A DNA stretch of 64,000 nt, from the NCBI GenBank assembly GCA_034114085.1, contig JAXEWB010000092.1:8512-72511 (forward strand), in the 5' to 3' direction. The translations under genes were made by a program, and so were the position numbers. Below are positions 52,883-61,790 of this stretch, in pieces (position 1 is the first letter of the stretch; every line of letters starts with the position of its first letter). The notes under the pieces are model-generated. The model was given only the letters and a program-made list of their open reading frames with translations. It was not told the origin of the DNA and did not search any database. The DNA comes from Spiro-02 sp034114085 (GTDB lineage: Bacteria > Spirochaetota > Spirochaetia > Sphaerochaetales > Sphaerochaetaceae).

Positions 52883-54292
52883 TCAATACATCACATCATC
52901 GAGCAGACTGGAAGCGACTAGGCCGAACCTTCTGAATGCTTCGTCGGAAGCCACCTCCAAGTTCTCACCCCAGACCGCGATACGGATATCATCGGTTTTC
53001 TTGACGACTGACGCATCAGAAAGGACAAGCAACGAGACGGAACCATTGACCAGAACCATCTGCCCGCCATCCATGGGGAGGACATCTGAGACCCCGCCGC
53101 GACCATAGATGATATACCGATATCCAGGATACCGGCGGCGCATCTCAATAAAGAAATCCTCTTCGTCCTGCTCGGAGGAAAAAACGGAAGTCAGTTCGAC
53201 CCCATCATATCCAAATTCCTCCACAAGCATGTCTGTAGCGATCATAGAATCACGAAGGGCTCCCTGCAAGGAAAACTCCATGATATCCACGACAACGCCC
53301 GCCTTGGCGACATCCGAGACACGGCTGTAGGAGAAACGTTCGACGGATTTTTCCACAGCGGCCTTCAGACCGGCCACAGCTTCCGTTCCGGCGGCCCGTT
53401 CCAATCTGGCGATATCTTCGGATATATCAATCGAAAAGCTCACCTCTCCCGTCCCTACCATACCAGGATTCGTAGGAACGAACTGAAAGGTCCCGCTGGT
53501 AGCGGTATTGAAGGACACATGGTCGACATACGGCTCCCCCATGCCATTGCGGGCATTGAAATAGGCCGTCACCATGGCACCCATTACCTTAGGAGGAAGC
53601 AATCGGCTGGTTCTGCGAACGGTCACGGTACAGGACGGCTCTTCACTACGAATTCGGGAGACTGTTATACGGAGGGCGGAGACAAAGGATTCTACCTTAC
53701 TCATCAACGTATCGAACTGATACGCTACATTCTCCACATACCCCTCGTTCGCCACAAGGGCGGCGTCCACATACAACGAGATGGCTTCAAGATCCCGATT
53801 GTGGCGATAGGCGAGATCCGCTTTTGAAAGAATCAAAGCGATCTCATCCTGGCGCGCAAGCATCGCGTCATAGGCGGCGGTCCTTGCCAGAACCAATTGG
53901 TCAGCATCGACCGCGGCGAGCAGATGCACTACTTCCTGTCCATTCTCACTTTTTTCATGCTCCTGCGTGATGCGGAGGCGCAGGGAACTGATGGCGTCGG
54001 TCGTACTCAGCTCACGATAATACTGCGCCGTAACATCTTCACCGATATACGTAGAAATCTGGGAAAGTATATCCTCATACGCTAGTAATTTCGCATTGAA
54101 GGCGTTCGATGCGATACCTTGCCCGACGAAAGCCCGCTGGGAATTGGATACCTGCGGCTCATAGACCCAGGCAGGAACGCCCTCCATGCCGGAACGGACC
54201 AACGTGGAAATAGAAGAACACCCGACCAGCAATACGGTCATGGAAATCAACAGGAGACAAACGGCTTGACGATATATACGGTGTTCTTTCAT
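52883..54292 (-). CDS. LPP20-like lipoprotein
   Basis: A 469-residue envelope lipoprotein. The signal peptide ends in lipobox LLVGC (C25). After it, VPAWVYEP, FVGQGIASN and AYEDILSQISTYIGEDV resemble the LPP20 domain found in spirochaete and epsilonproteobacterial lipoproteins. The C-terminal half (~250-469) is not recognised; it contains many beta-type segments and the DGGQMVLVNGSVSLLVL region. The role is probably structural or envelope-associated. It is the last gene of the pepT operon. AGAAGGAG lies 4 nt before the ATG. Confidence 0.78.
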   Translation of the reverse strand: MKEHRIYRQAVCLLLISMTVLLVGCSSISTLVRSGMEGVPAWVYEPQVSNSQRAFVGQGIASNAFNAKLLAYEDILSQISTYIGEDVTAQYYRELSTTDAISSLRLRITQEHEKSENGQEVVHLLAAVDADQLVLARTAAYDAMLARQDEIALILSKADLAYRHNRDLEAISLYVDAALVANEGYVENVAYQFDTLMSKVESFVSALRITVSRIRSEEPSCTVTVRRTSRLLPPKVMGAMVTAYFNARNGMGEPYVDHVSFNTATSGTFQFVPTNPGMVGTGEVSFSIDISEDIARLERAAGTEAVAGLKAAVEKSVERFSYSRVSDVAKAGVVVDIMEFSLQGALRDSMIATDMLVEEFGYDGVELTSVFSSEQDEEDFFIEMRRRYPGYRYIIYGRGGVSDVLPMDGGQMVLVNGSVSLLVLSDASVVKKTDDIRIAVWGENLEVASDEAFRRFGLVASSLLDDVMY

Positions 54293-54331
54293 GCAGCTCC
54301 TTCTAGGGAAAGCAAACTATGTGGAGATGTA

Positions 54332-55489
54332 TCACCAGCTGAAAACTACGGACGGCGCTATTGTAAGCGTCGCCAACCGGTGATATTGAACCTTGCCTGC
54401 GTCGACCTTGGCCCAATACTGGCTCCCGAAGCCAACTCCCCAGCCCCAATGGACGGACGGGGTATGCCGATACCAGACCTCCCACTCGCCTCCGAAAATA
54501 AATACCGTGTCAGTCTGGTCAAAGGGAATCCTTGCGCCAAACCCGACCAGGCATGCAGCTCCAATCGAAGCGTCTTCTATCAAAGTGAAGGAAGTATCGA
54601 ACAAGCCCCCAAGTGGAACATCGACCTGCATGCCGCCCATGGCGTACACCGAAAGCCCCTGCAACGTCATCGTCGGGGGCTTTGAAATTTCAAGACAAAG
54701 CCCTGCCTTCATGACCGGCGCCCAAGGATACCAGCCCATGGAACGCATCGCCGAGAATTCAGCACCGACGCCAAACAGACCGGAAGCGACGACAGTGACG
54801 GGAAACTCTATCGTACCGGTCCAGTTCGGTCCCGGCGACAACGGCATCCCCGGCTGAGGGTTACGGACGTATACAGGATCGTAAGCCGCGACGGTTCTCC
54901 CCTCATATGGGATGATGTCGTTCACAACGACAAGCGCCTCGGACTTGCTGGAGACGCCTTGCACCAGCAGGCGGTCCCCTTTCTTCACCGGCAGGCTGTT
55001 TTCATCAACCCAAGAAGAAAGGCTATTTCTCCATACGTAGTCCAGCGTCAGTCCGTCTGATTCTATCGGCAGCAGATCCAGCGCGTCATACCGTAGCTGC
55101 GCAGTCACCACGGAAGACAGTTCCCTGGCTATTTCCTTTAGGTTCTTTCCAAGAACGGCGACTCCTGTCGTAAAGCTTTCCCCGCCATAAGAAAGCCTGA
55201 GCCAGGCTGTGAACCGAATCTGAGGCTCGAAGGTAATCATATCCAACTTGGGATCGCCCAGAGTCGTTTCCACAGGGCCGGATGCCTCAACGGAGAAATC
55301 CACACGGCTTTCCAAACTCCGGCGGACACCTTTTTCCACCGCGTCAAGCAATAGCAAGTCAGTTTCAGGATCTCCAGTAGAACCGGACAGCGACATGGAC
55401 AGTCCTGTCGCCTGAGGAAACGTACCCGCCGACAGACAGACCGTCATGAACAGGAATGCCGCAAGTCCGAATAACAAACGGCGGCGCAT
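54332..55489 (-). CDS. Predicted outer-membrane protein, family not recognised
   Basis: A 385-residue protein with a signal peptide (LLFGLAAFLFMTVCLSA). The N-terminal half (to ~200) is mixed alpha/beta with LLLLDAVEKGVRRSLESRV, as in periplasmic domains; the C-terminal half has alternating strands rich in Gly and aromatic residues and ends in FSW, the aromatic terminus common in beta-barrels. The ATG overlaps the pepT stop codon by one base. Function unknown; position between pepT and an LPP20-like lipoprotein suggests an envelope role. Confidence 0.7.
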   Translation of the reverse strand: MRRRLLFGLAAFLFMTVCLSAGTFPQATGLSMSLSGSTGDPETDLLLLDAVEKGVRRSLESRVDFSVEASGPVETTLGDPKLDMITFEPQIRFTAWLRLSYGGESFTTGVAVLGKNLKEIARELSSVVTAQLRYDALDLLPIESDGLTLDYVWRNSLSSWVDENSLPVKKGDRLLVQGVSSKSEALVVVNDIIPYEGRTVAAYDPVYVRNPQPGMPLSPGPNWTGTIEFPVTVVASGLFGVGAEFSAMRSMGWYPWAPVMKAGLCLEISKPPTMTLQGLSVYAMGGMQVDVPLGGLFDTSFTLIEDASIGAACLVGFGARIPFDQTDTVFIFGGEWEVWYRHTPSVHWGWGVGFGSQYWAKVDAGKVQYHRLATLTIAPSVVFSW

Positions 55490-56733
55490 CAGCGAACCTT
55501 CGTCCATTGGGCGATAATGCCAAGGACCAAGCGCACAGAATCCTTCATGGCGGGAAGCGCCGTCCATTCATAGCGGCTGTGCAGGTTGTGCCCGCCGGTA
55601 AACAGGTTTGGACAGGGAACGCCTTTTTCAGCGAGCCGGGCCCCGTCGGTACCTCCACGGATGATCGATTCGAACAATGGCATGCCCAATTCCTTTCCCG
55701 CATCGTATATCGCGGAGATGACCTCTGGATGTTCCTTCGCGGAGCCTGCCATATTGTAATAGATGATTTTCGAATCAACGGTGCAAGAACCTCCGACGAA
55801 CAGCCCTTCCAGGGTCTTGCCCAACTGCTCAAGGACGGAAATCCGTCTTTTCAGGTTATCCAGGTCGAAGTCCCTGAGATATACTGTAAGATCAAGTTCG
55901 GTAGCGTTGCCGGCAATTTCCTGAGCGCAATAATAGCCATATCTCCCGTCAGTGGCTTCTGGGCTTTCCGCCTGCGGCAATGCCTGCACAAAGGCGGCGG
56001 CCATCGTCAAAGCATTCACCATCCTGCCCCGCGCCGCGCCAAGATGGGCGGCGATTCCTGAAAAATGAACCTGTACGGTCGCGGCGTTGAAACACTCAGT
56101 TTCGATTTCATACCGGCAACCTCCGTCAACCGTGTAGCAAGCCTTCGAGCGGAGCGAATCATAGGGGAAATAATCCATGCCGGCACCAGTTTCCTCATCC
56201 GGTGTAAAGATGATTTCGACTGGCCCGTGCTGAATGTCAGGATGATCCAGCAAATATTTCACCGCGGTCATGATTTCCGCGACGCCTGCCTTGTCATCGC
56301 CGCCCAGCAACGTGTCGCCGTCAGTGACGACAATCGTCTCACCTATGTATTTGGCAAGCTCAGGATTGGCGGCGGCCATGGTGACCTCAGCATTCAGAGC
56401 AATGTCCCGCCCGTCATAGGAGTCGATGACATGTGGTTTGACGCCGTTTCCCATGACATCGTCGGCAGTATCGACATGAGCCATGAAACCGATAGTCGGA
56501 ACGCCGTCGACGTTTCCAGGCAACAATGCGAGGAGATAACCTTTGTCATCCAACGACACCTCACTCAATCCAAAACCCTTCAGTTCCGCTTCCAGCATCC
56601 GCAAAAGGTCCCATTGTCCAGCGGTAGAGGGATGATTTCCTTCCAACGCATGGGGATCGCTCATAGTGTCGACCTTCACATACCGGATGAACCTCTGAAG
56701 GAGTTCATCTCCGCATATCGCATAGTCTTTCAT
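55489..56733 (-). CDS. pepT: Peptidase T (tripeptide aminopeptidase)
   Basis: A 414-residue dinuclear zinc aminopeptidase (M20B) that removes N-terminal residues from tripeptides. Metal ligands are in MAHVDTADD, LLGGDDKAG, PDEETGAG and the C-terminal GGHNLHSRYEW; TVDGGCRYEIETE and GGTDGARLAEKG are typical. It lacks a signal peptide and acts in the cytoplasm. The ATG at 56733 has AAGGAG 7 nt upstream; the TTG seven codons earlier does not. It is the first gene of the unit with two envelope proteins. Confidence 0.95.
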   Translation of the reverse strand: MKDYAICGDELLQRFIRYVKVDTMSDPHALEGNHPSTAGQWDLLRMLEAELKGFGLSEVSLDDKGYLLALLPGNVDGVPTIGFMAHVDTADDVMGNGVKPHVIDSYDGRDIALNAEVTMAAANPELAKYIGETIVVTDGDTLLGGDDKAGVAEIMTAVKYLLDHPDIQHGPVEIIFTPDEETGAGMDYFPYDSLRSKACYTVDGGCRYEIETECFNAATVQVHFSGIAAHLGAARGRMVNALTMAAAFVQALPQAESPEATDGRYGYYCAQEIAGNATELDLTVYLRDFDLDNLKRRISVLEQLGKTLEGLFVGGSCTVDSKIIYYNMAGSAKEHPEVISAIYDAGKELGMPLFESIIRGGTDGARLAEKGVPCPNLFTGGHNLHSRYEWTALPAMKDSVRLVLGIIAQWTKVR

Positions 56734-57002
56734 CTTCGGCTCCTTGTTTTCCAAAACCTGACCGTAGCACGGAAAGGATCATGCTACATATTATTCCACA
56801 AACACAGGCTGTCGGCAAGGAGCAGAAACGGAAAGACTCAGAACTTGAAAACCAACGCAGTCTTCAGCACTGTACTGGGGACGGCATACACTATTTCAGC
56901 CAGGCTTTTGCAGCACAAGGCCGGGAAGGTGCCGGACGACCATAGGACAAATCATGCAATTCGCCGTCCGGCCCTCCCCTTTCAGATCGCCTTTGTCTCG
57001 CG

Positions 57003-57869
57003 TCAGGCATTGAAGTTGTAGGTCTTGAGCATCGGCTTAACCATATCGATGACATTATAGATCGCAAATATACCGAGAATGATGCCAGTGACTATCGGCC
57101 CTCGTTTCAACGTCGCCCCCATCGCAATGACCGAAGCGGCCAGCGCATAGGCGGTCTCCGGTTCCGTCGTCACCGATTTCAACCAATCCTCAAACGCGAC
57201 ATCCTTGTCCATATCGAACTCATAGTACCGCCAGATGGACATGATCGTCGTTGCGACTATCCCGGCAGCGATGGCAATCGCTGCCGCCGCGGTAATCTTG
57301 CCCCAGAACACGAGGTTTGGGATACAGGCATAGACGATACCTGCGACCAGCAGGACGATGGTACGTGTCACCAGCTTCTGCATGTCTTTCATGAACGCCG
57401 GACGCTGATGAGGGGGAAGCGCCCGAGCCATCTCATCCCCTTTTGCCAGCATCAGAGACCTCGCCTCCGACAGCTTGCCCTCCAGAACTGAGAATTCATC
57501 GGCGGGCAACAGCGTCCGTGCATAATCGACGACCATCCGGGCGTCCTCAGTAGTGGCCACCGCATACCCGAATTCCAGATAGTCCCGGCCAGATTGCTCC
57601 AGCAACGTACTATCAACGACAGCACGACCGTCCATCTCCATCGACCGCAATGCGCGGGATACCTCGCCGGACAGCTCTTCGTCGAGGTACGGAAGGACAA
57701 CTTCCAGCTGCTCGTCGATCACCCTGGACATGGTAGGCAGCAGATCCCTGTCGGATACCTTCGGTACTTCCGAGCGGTTCCAGTTCAGATTGCATCCTGA
57801 CAGGGGGATGATCAGAATCAGACATACAAGTTTTTCCGTCAGCCGTTTCGTGGCAAGAAAACGTTTCAT
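57003..57869 (-). CDS. Hypothetical lipoprotein with C-terminal membrane segments
   Basis: A 288-residue protein with a lipoprotein-like signal (LVCLILIIPLSGC, lipobox LSGC). A helical, acidic domain occupies ~40-150 (SRDLL..., EELSGEVSRALRSMEMDG), followed by a hydrophobic helix around 160-180, a Gly/Ala-rich helix at ~190-215 and another at ~245-270. No family is recognised. The combination of a lipid anchor and later membrane helices is unusual and may mean the first segment is only a signal anchor. GGAG precedes the ATG at 57869; it follows the barrel gene by 46 nt. Confidence 0.65.
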   Translation of the reverse strand: MKRFLATKRLTEKLVCLILIIPLSGCNLNWNRSEVPKVSDRDLLPTMSRVIDEQLEVVLPYLDEELSGEVSRALRSMEMDGRAVVDSTLLEQSGRDYLEFGYAVATTEDARMVVDYARTLLPADEFSVLEGKLSEARSLMLAKGDEMARALPPHQRPAFMKDMQKLVTRTIVLLVAGIVYACIPNLVFWGKITAAAAIAIAAGIVATTIMSIWRYYEFDMDKDVAFEDWLKSVTTEPETAYALAASVIAMGATLKRGPIVTGIILGIFAIYNVIDMVKPMLKTYNFNA

Positions 57870-57915
57870 GCTTTTTCTCCTTTTCATTGTGACATACTGT
57901 ATTTTTCCAACCCCA

Positions 57916-58497
57916 TCACCTGGGATTGTAAGGAATCCTCATAAAATCCCATCCAATGGTTAGTGAAAAACGCAGGGGGCGGATACCCGGCAACAACTCA
58001 CGGATCGCAGCGTATTCAACCTCAAACCCTCCTGAGGGGTCGCGGATGATCAACGCGGGCTCGATGTACAGGCCTTCATAGACATGCCAGGTCCACCCCA
58101 GCAGGACTTCGTTGAGAAAATGCAATGGTTCAGCGGGGCGCTCCCGTCCAGCCAGCATTCCAAGTTGAACCAGAGCCACGGAAATGAACGGACCTTCCCC
58201 CCAAGGATGGTAGTCAAGGAATACCCCGAAATCGAACAACATGACGGAGACGTCCCCCCGGTTCATGCAAAACGTAAGCGGCAGCCGAAGGCCGAACCCC
58301 GGTGACAATCTGAGATTGAAGGTCATACGAGCCTGCAACTGTTTCGTCCAAATAGCGTCAAGCATGGAAGCATCCACGCCGACACCAAGAACGATGTCTC
58401 CAGAACCAGACATGCCAGTCTGTCCATCGGCTGAGGCTCCGATAGCGACCATCGAAAAAAGAGCCATACTGATCAAGACAATGATTCGTTTCCGCAT
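57916..58497 (-). CDS. Small predicted outer-membrane beta-barrel protein
   Basis: A 193-residue protein with a cleavable signal peptide (RIIVLISMALFSMVAIGASA) and about eight amphipathic strands (e.g. DIVLGVGVDASML, RMTFNLRLSPGFGLRLPLTF, LLGWTWHVYEGLYIEPALII), as expected for an eight-stranded barrel. There is no specific family. The ATG at 58497 has GGGAGG 5 nt upstream. It probably forms a unit with the lipoprotein gene downstream. Confidence 0.65.
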   Translation of the reverse strand: MRKRIIVLISMALFSMVAIGASADGQTGMSGSGDIVLGVGVDASMLDAIWTKQLQARMTFNLRLSPGFGLRLPLTFCMNRGDVSVMLFDFGVFLDYHPWGEGPFISVALVQLGMLAGRERPAEPLHFLNEVLLGWTWHVYEGLYIEPALIIRDPSGGFEVEYAAIRELLPGIRPLRFSLTIGWDFMRIPYNPR

Positions 58498-58945
58498 TGG
58501 AGCCTCCCGGCATGTTTCGACCATATCATCGGGAGAACGACAATTCTATCCGCTATATAGCATACGCTGACTAGCATACGTTGGATGACATACGCTCATT
58601 GAGGTATATACATGCGAGAATCGCCGTGCGATACTGTAAGGACCTTCATGGTTGCAGTGTGGGTTGTCACTATGAAGGTTTTTACAAAGAATTACCAAAT
58701 ATTATATTTAAAGATATGGATGAGGCTCAACGACAGGAAAAAAGGTAGTACCCCTAAGTTTTTTCGGAATCAGTCCAATACACCCTATGATGGAGAAACT
58801 TACAGAAACAGAAACCATTAAGAGCATACACAGGATGGTATGAGAAATCTTTCATATTGGTGATTATTGGATTGTGATCTTTAAAGTATGAGAAGAGAAT
58901 TAAAAGGATCTGTTTGCAAACTAGCCAATGAGGAAAAATGAGTCT
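58498..58945. other. A+T-rich interval with an orphan stem-loop
   Basis: No gene is supported in these 448 bases. Near 58560-58610 CATACG occurs several times (CATACGCT, CATACGTT, CATACGCT). A terminator-like hairpin lies at 58642-58683. A 69-codon frame starting at 58612 overlaps the hairpin and has no family features. The 3' part is A+T-rich like the next gene. Confidence 0.45.
58642..58683 (+). terminator. Orphan stem-loop with T run
   Basis: ACCTTCAT pairs perfectly with ATGAAGGT, with an inner AGTG/CACT stem, followed by TTTTT. No gene lies upstream on this strand, so it could end a small RNA or act as an attenuator in the leader of the downstream ATPase gene. Confidence 0.5.
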
Positions 58946-60340
58946 ATGAAAGAAAATCAGACCACTGAATTTAAATCGAAACTGAATGATAAATGTTTCA
59001 GGACTTGTTGCGCCTTTGCAAATACTGATGGAGGAAAACTTTATCTAGGATATGACGATGATGGAAACCTTACGGGTCTTGTCGATACAAAAGATTCAAT
59101 TACAGACCTGCCCAATACGCTTAGGAATAAGCTTGATCTCTATGTGAGTATCTACGCATGTAGCCAAGATGGTAAGGATTATGTGGAAATTACCATACCC
59201 AAGGTTGATCATCCTATTTTCTACGAAGGTAAGATATATGTTCGTGTGGGATCTACAAACCAGCTTCTTGAAGGAAATGATCTCATTGAATTCATTCTTA
59301 GAAAAAGCAAAGGCTCTTGGGATGATGTTACGGTTGATGCTGTTTCATTGGATGATCTTGACGAGGAAAGCTTCAGGATTTTCAGAACGGAAGGACTGAA
59401 GAACAAGAGAATATCAGAAGAAGACGCAGGACTTGACCAGGTAAAGCTTCTTGAGAAGATGTCTCTCATCAGAAACGGGAAGCTCACAAGAGCAACTGTC
59501 CTTCTCTTTTATTCACATCCTGAGTATTTCTTTTCTGGCGCTCATATCAAGCTTGGTTATTTCAATGATGATGGATTATTGAGATATCAGGACGAACTAT
59601 ATGGCTCGCTGTTGTCCCTCGCTAAAAAAATTGAAGAAATACTTGTCCTAAAGTACATGTATGCAACAATCGACTATGATGGATTGACTAGAGTGGAAAC
59701 TCTTCCATATGCAAGGGAAGCAATCAGAGAAGGTATTCTCAATGCTCTGATGCATAACAACTATATGTCAGCCCAGCCGATCGCAATAAGGGTTTCCCCT
59801 AGGGAACTTCGGATTAGCAATATGTGCATCTTTCCTTCTGGCTGGACAGAAAAAACGCTGTTTTCAATCCATGAATCAAGACAGCTCAATCCAAATGTAG
59901 CCGCAGGATTCTTCCGGGCAGGTATGGTTGAGCGTTTCGGCTCAGGTATCAGAAAGATCCTTGATTTCTCCAAAACAAATGGAAATCCAAAACCAAGCTA
60001 CACAATCTACCCGGAGATGATCACACTCAATATGCCCTCTAGACCAGAAAACATAAAACTGGCACTGAACAATGATGGCACTGTAAATGGCACTGTAAAT
60101 GACACTGTAAATGGCACTGTAAAAGCCAAGATAGACAAACTCTCGGAACGAGAGAAACAGATCCTCAACATTCTTGAAAGGAACCAACACGTAACGCTAT
60201 CAGAAATAAGTGCGGTAATCGGAGTTTCAAGAAGAACTGTCAATAGGGATATCATAAAGCTGAAGGCTGAAGAGCTTCTGACAAGAGAGGGTTCTGACAA
60301 ACAAGGCAGATGGACAATCATCAAAGAGGTGGGCGACTAA
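58946..60340 (+). CDS. AlbA_2/Schlafen-type ATP-binding regulator with GTVN repeats and a C-terminal helix-turn-helix
   Basis: A 464-residue protein. The N-terminal AlbA_2 domain begins MKENQTTEFKSKLND and includes CCAFANTDGGKLYLGYDDDG. A GHKL-like ATPase domain (~180-370) has REAIREGILNALMHNNY and FGSGIRKILDF. Then comes a linker with four GTVN-type repeats, and a C-terminal winged helix (NQHVTLSEISAVIGVSRRTVNRDIIKL). Proteins of this kind are common accessory genes of unknown role. The local base composition is clearly richer in A+T than neighbouring genes, suggesting transfer. The start at 58946 matches the family's usual N-terminus. Confidence 0.88.
   Translation: MKENQTTEFKSKLNDKCFRTCCAFANTDGGKLYLGYDDDGNLTGLVDTKDSITDLPNTLRNKLDLYVSIYACSQDGKDYVEITIPKVDHPIFYEGKIYVRVGSTNQLLEGNDLIEFILRKSKGSWDDVTVDAVSLDDLDEESFRIFRTEGLKNKRISEEDAGLDQVKLLEKMSLIRNGKLTRATVLLFYSHPEYFFSGAHIKLGYFNDDGLLRYQDELYGSLLSLAKKIEEILVLKYMYATIDYDGLTRVETLPYAREAIREGILNALMHNNYMSAQPIAIRVSPRELRISNMCIFPSGWTEKTLFSIHESRQLNPNVAAGFFRAGMVERFGSGIRKILDFSKTNGNPKPSYTIYPEMITLNMPSRPENIKLALNNDGTVNGTVNDTVNGTVKAKIDKLSEREKQILNILERNQHVTLSEISAVIGVSRRTVNRDIIKLKAEELLTREGSDKQGRWTIIKEVGD
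60077..60124 (+). repeat. Four tandem 12-bp repeats inside the AlbA_2 gene
   Basis: Units GGCACTGTAAAT, GGCACTGTAAAT, GACACTGTAAAT and GGCACTGTAAAA encode Gly/Asp-Thr-Val-Asn/Lys. Changes by whole units would keep the frame and alter the linker between the ATPase and the helix-turn-helix. Confidence 0.9.
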
Positions 60341-60423
60341 ATGGAAGAGAAGTGGAAAGATGATAAAATTTCTCGACCTAAGACAGGAAGATGAAAGGGA
60401 ACTATCCGAACATCAACCGCCCG

Positions 60424-61113
60424 TTAGCGACGCATGCGCTTGTTCCCATGTTTTTTCGGAACGGTTAGTTCTTCATCGGTATCGGTGTCTTTGGATTCAT
60501 CGGACACCCCGGAGGTCAGAACTTCGGAAAAAGACTTGGCTTTCGTAGCGGGACCTTCTACATCGACGGATACGCCGAATCCAGGAGAAACATCGGGCAC
60601 GGAATCCCATCCCAACGCCTTGATGATTTCCGCCTTGCGTTTGAGGGCCTTCCTACAGATAAACTTCGCCTCACCACCATCCTCAAGATAAAGTATCAGT
60701 CCCTTGCGGATGGATATGATCGCTCCTGTTCCTATACTGGATATATCGCCAACGGGAATTGACCAAACTTCCTTGCAATGACGTCCTGAAGTGCGTTCTT
60801 TACCATCAACACGCTTATATAACGTTACGTTGGAACTATCGATAACGAGACGACCTCGCACTAAATCATCATCAGATATGATCGGCGTCTGGCCGACAAA
60901 CAAGGAAAAGCCCACTGGCTTCCCCGTTTCTTGCTCGACTTCTTTGGCCGATACCCAATAGGACGTGAAATAAAAGGCCACGACCAACAGCCCCATCAGG
61001 ACGAACAGTCCCCAATACAGCACTGCGCCGAAAGGGAGACCATATATAGCGGGACGAAAAAAGACGACGACAGCGAAGGATGCCATCAACAATAGCTTGA
61101 TCAACGATTTCAT
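60424..61113 (-). CDS. Hypothetical membrane protein with cytoplasmic C-terminal domain
   Basis: A 229-residue protein with two N-terminal hydrophobic segments (LLLMASFAVVVFF and VLYWGLFVLMGLLVVAFYFTS), then a beta-rich domain (~65-165) of PH-like character (GRLVIDSSNVTLYKRV, WSIPVGDISSIGTG, ILYLEDGGEAKFIC) and a charged Ser/Asp/Thr tail ending KKHGNKRMRR. No family is recognised. The ATG at 61113 has no Shine-Dalgarno sequence, but an excellent promoter ends 6 nt upstream, predicting a leaderless message. Confidence 0.72.
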   Translation of the reverse strand: MKSLIKLLLMASFAVVVFFRPAIYGLPFGAVLYWGLFVLMGLLVVAFYFTSYWVSAKEVEQETGKPVGFSLFVGQTPIISDDDLVRGRLVIDSSNVTLYKRVDGKERTSGRHCKEVWSIPVGDISSIGTGAIISIRKGLILYLEDGGEAKFICRKALKRKAEIIKALGWDSVPDVSPGFGVSVDVEGPATKAKSFSEVLTSGVSDESKDTDTDEELTVPKKHGNKRMRR

Positions 61114-61119
61114 GCCATG

Positions 61120-61148
61120 ACTATAGCAGATGGAACATGGAATGTCAT
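61120..61148 (-). promoter_or_regulatory. Promoter of the membrane-protein gene, predicted leaderless
   Basis: On the minus strand ATGACA (61143-61148), a 17-nt spacer and an extended TGCTATAGT (-10 hexamer 61120-61125). Six bases separate the -10 from the ATG. The -35 overlaps the stop codon of the upstream FMN-protein gene. Confidence 0.75.
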
Positions 61149-61612
61149 CAGACCCGGCGTTTGCAGGCAAAACCGGAAACGTTCAATGCGAATACCGCTA
61201 CCGTTCTTGCCATGGCCTCGTCAAAGACAAAATCCTTACCGCTCTGGTGCAGCATCAGACTTCGCAATGCGGCTATTTTGTCCGCGGGGTCTTCCAAAAA
61301 CTCCACAATTCCGTTTCCAACCAAGGATGAGTAGCGATATCCGTATCTGCATGGAACCTCCGCACTGATCAATTCATGGCCGCAGTCCATCTCGAATCCG
61401 ACTTTCGGGCAAGCCCTGAGCAAATCAAGTTTCTTTCCCTCGCATGCACTGTGGAAATAAAGCGTCAGCCCGCCATCATACCGGTACCCAAAATTGAGCG
61501 GCAGGACATAGATGGAATCTCCGTCTCTCATTCCGAGACGGCAGACCTTGCAGGAATCAAGAATCCGCAGGATTTCGGATCGGGTGGTTATCTCGCGGTC
61601 ACTTCTACGCAT
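61148..61612 (-). CDS. Pyridoxamine 5'-phosphate oxidase-like FMN-binding protein (NimA type)
   Basis: A 154-residue split-barrel flavoprotein. EILRILDSCKVCRLGMRDGDSIYVLPLNFGY is the FMN-binding start and TLYFHSACEGKKLDLLRACPKVGFEMD the phosphate-binding block, both typical of NimA-like proteins associated with nitro-compound reduction or resistance; the physiological substrate is unknown. AAGGAG lies 5 nt before the ATG, and the two 10-bp direct repeats at 61621-61640 sit just upstream. Confidence 0.88.
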   Translation of the reverse strand: MRRSDREITTRSEILRILDSCKVCRLGMRDGDSIYVLPLNFGYRYDGGLTLYFHSACEGKKLDLLRACPKVGFEMDCGHELISAEVPCRYGYRYSSLVGNGIVEFLEDPADKIAALRSLMLHQSGKDFVFDEAMARTVAVFALNVSGFACKRRV

Positions 61613-61620
61613 CGCATCTC

Positions 61621-61640
61621 CTTCTCGTATCTTCTCGTAT
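61621..61640. repeat. Two tandem copies of a 10-bp repeat
   Basis: CTTCTCGTAT occurs twice in tandem directly upstream of the ribosome site of the FMN-protein gene. Copy-number change would alter the 5' leader. Confidence 0.8.
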
Positions 61641-61644
61641 CTTG

Positions 61645-61790
61645 TTGTGGCTACTGCGTTACTCCGGCACTCACATAGTTGTACTATGCTCGTTATGTCG
61701 TTCCTTGTATCCGCAACAATCTACTTCGCATATTTCTCGGCCTTGCAAACGTGGTGTCGCCACCCCGTGCATTCACGTAGTCGTATATGC
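61645..61790. repeat. Two diverged copies of an intergenic palindromic repeat
   Basis: CACATAGTTGTACTATGCTC (about 61668-61693) and CACGTAGTCGTATATGCTC (about 61773-61793) share the core CACRTAG-N2-GTA-YTATGCTC. A third copy, CACGTAGGGGTACTACGCTC, lies on the minus strand near 17075-17095. Each forms a short inverted repeat. Confidence 0.5.

Noticed and set aside
56931..56972. An 8-bp GCCGGACG/CGTCCGGC inverted repeat as a terminator
   Set aside because: The loop is long and no T run follows on either strand; kept only as a possible stem-loop.
58612..58821. A 69-codon plus-strand frame with a GAGG site upstream
   Set aside because: It contains the terminator-like hairpin and shows no recognisable protein features.
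60077..60124. The 12-bp repeats as a CRISPR-like array
   Set aside because: There are no spacers, the units are contiguous, and they are in frame within a coding gene.
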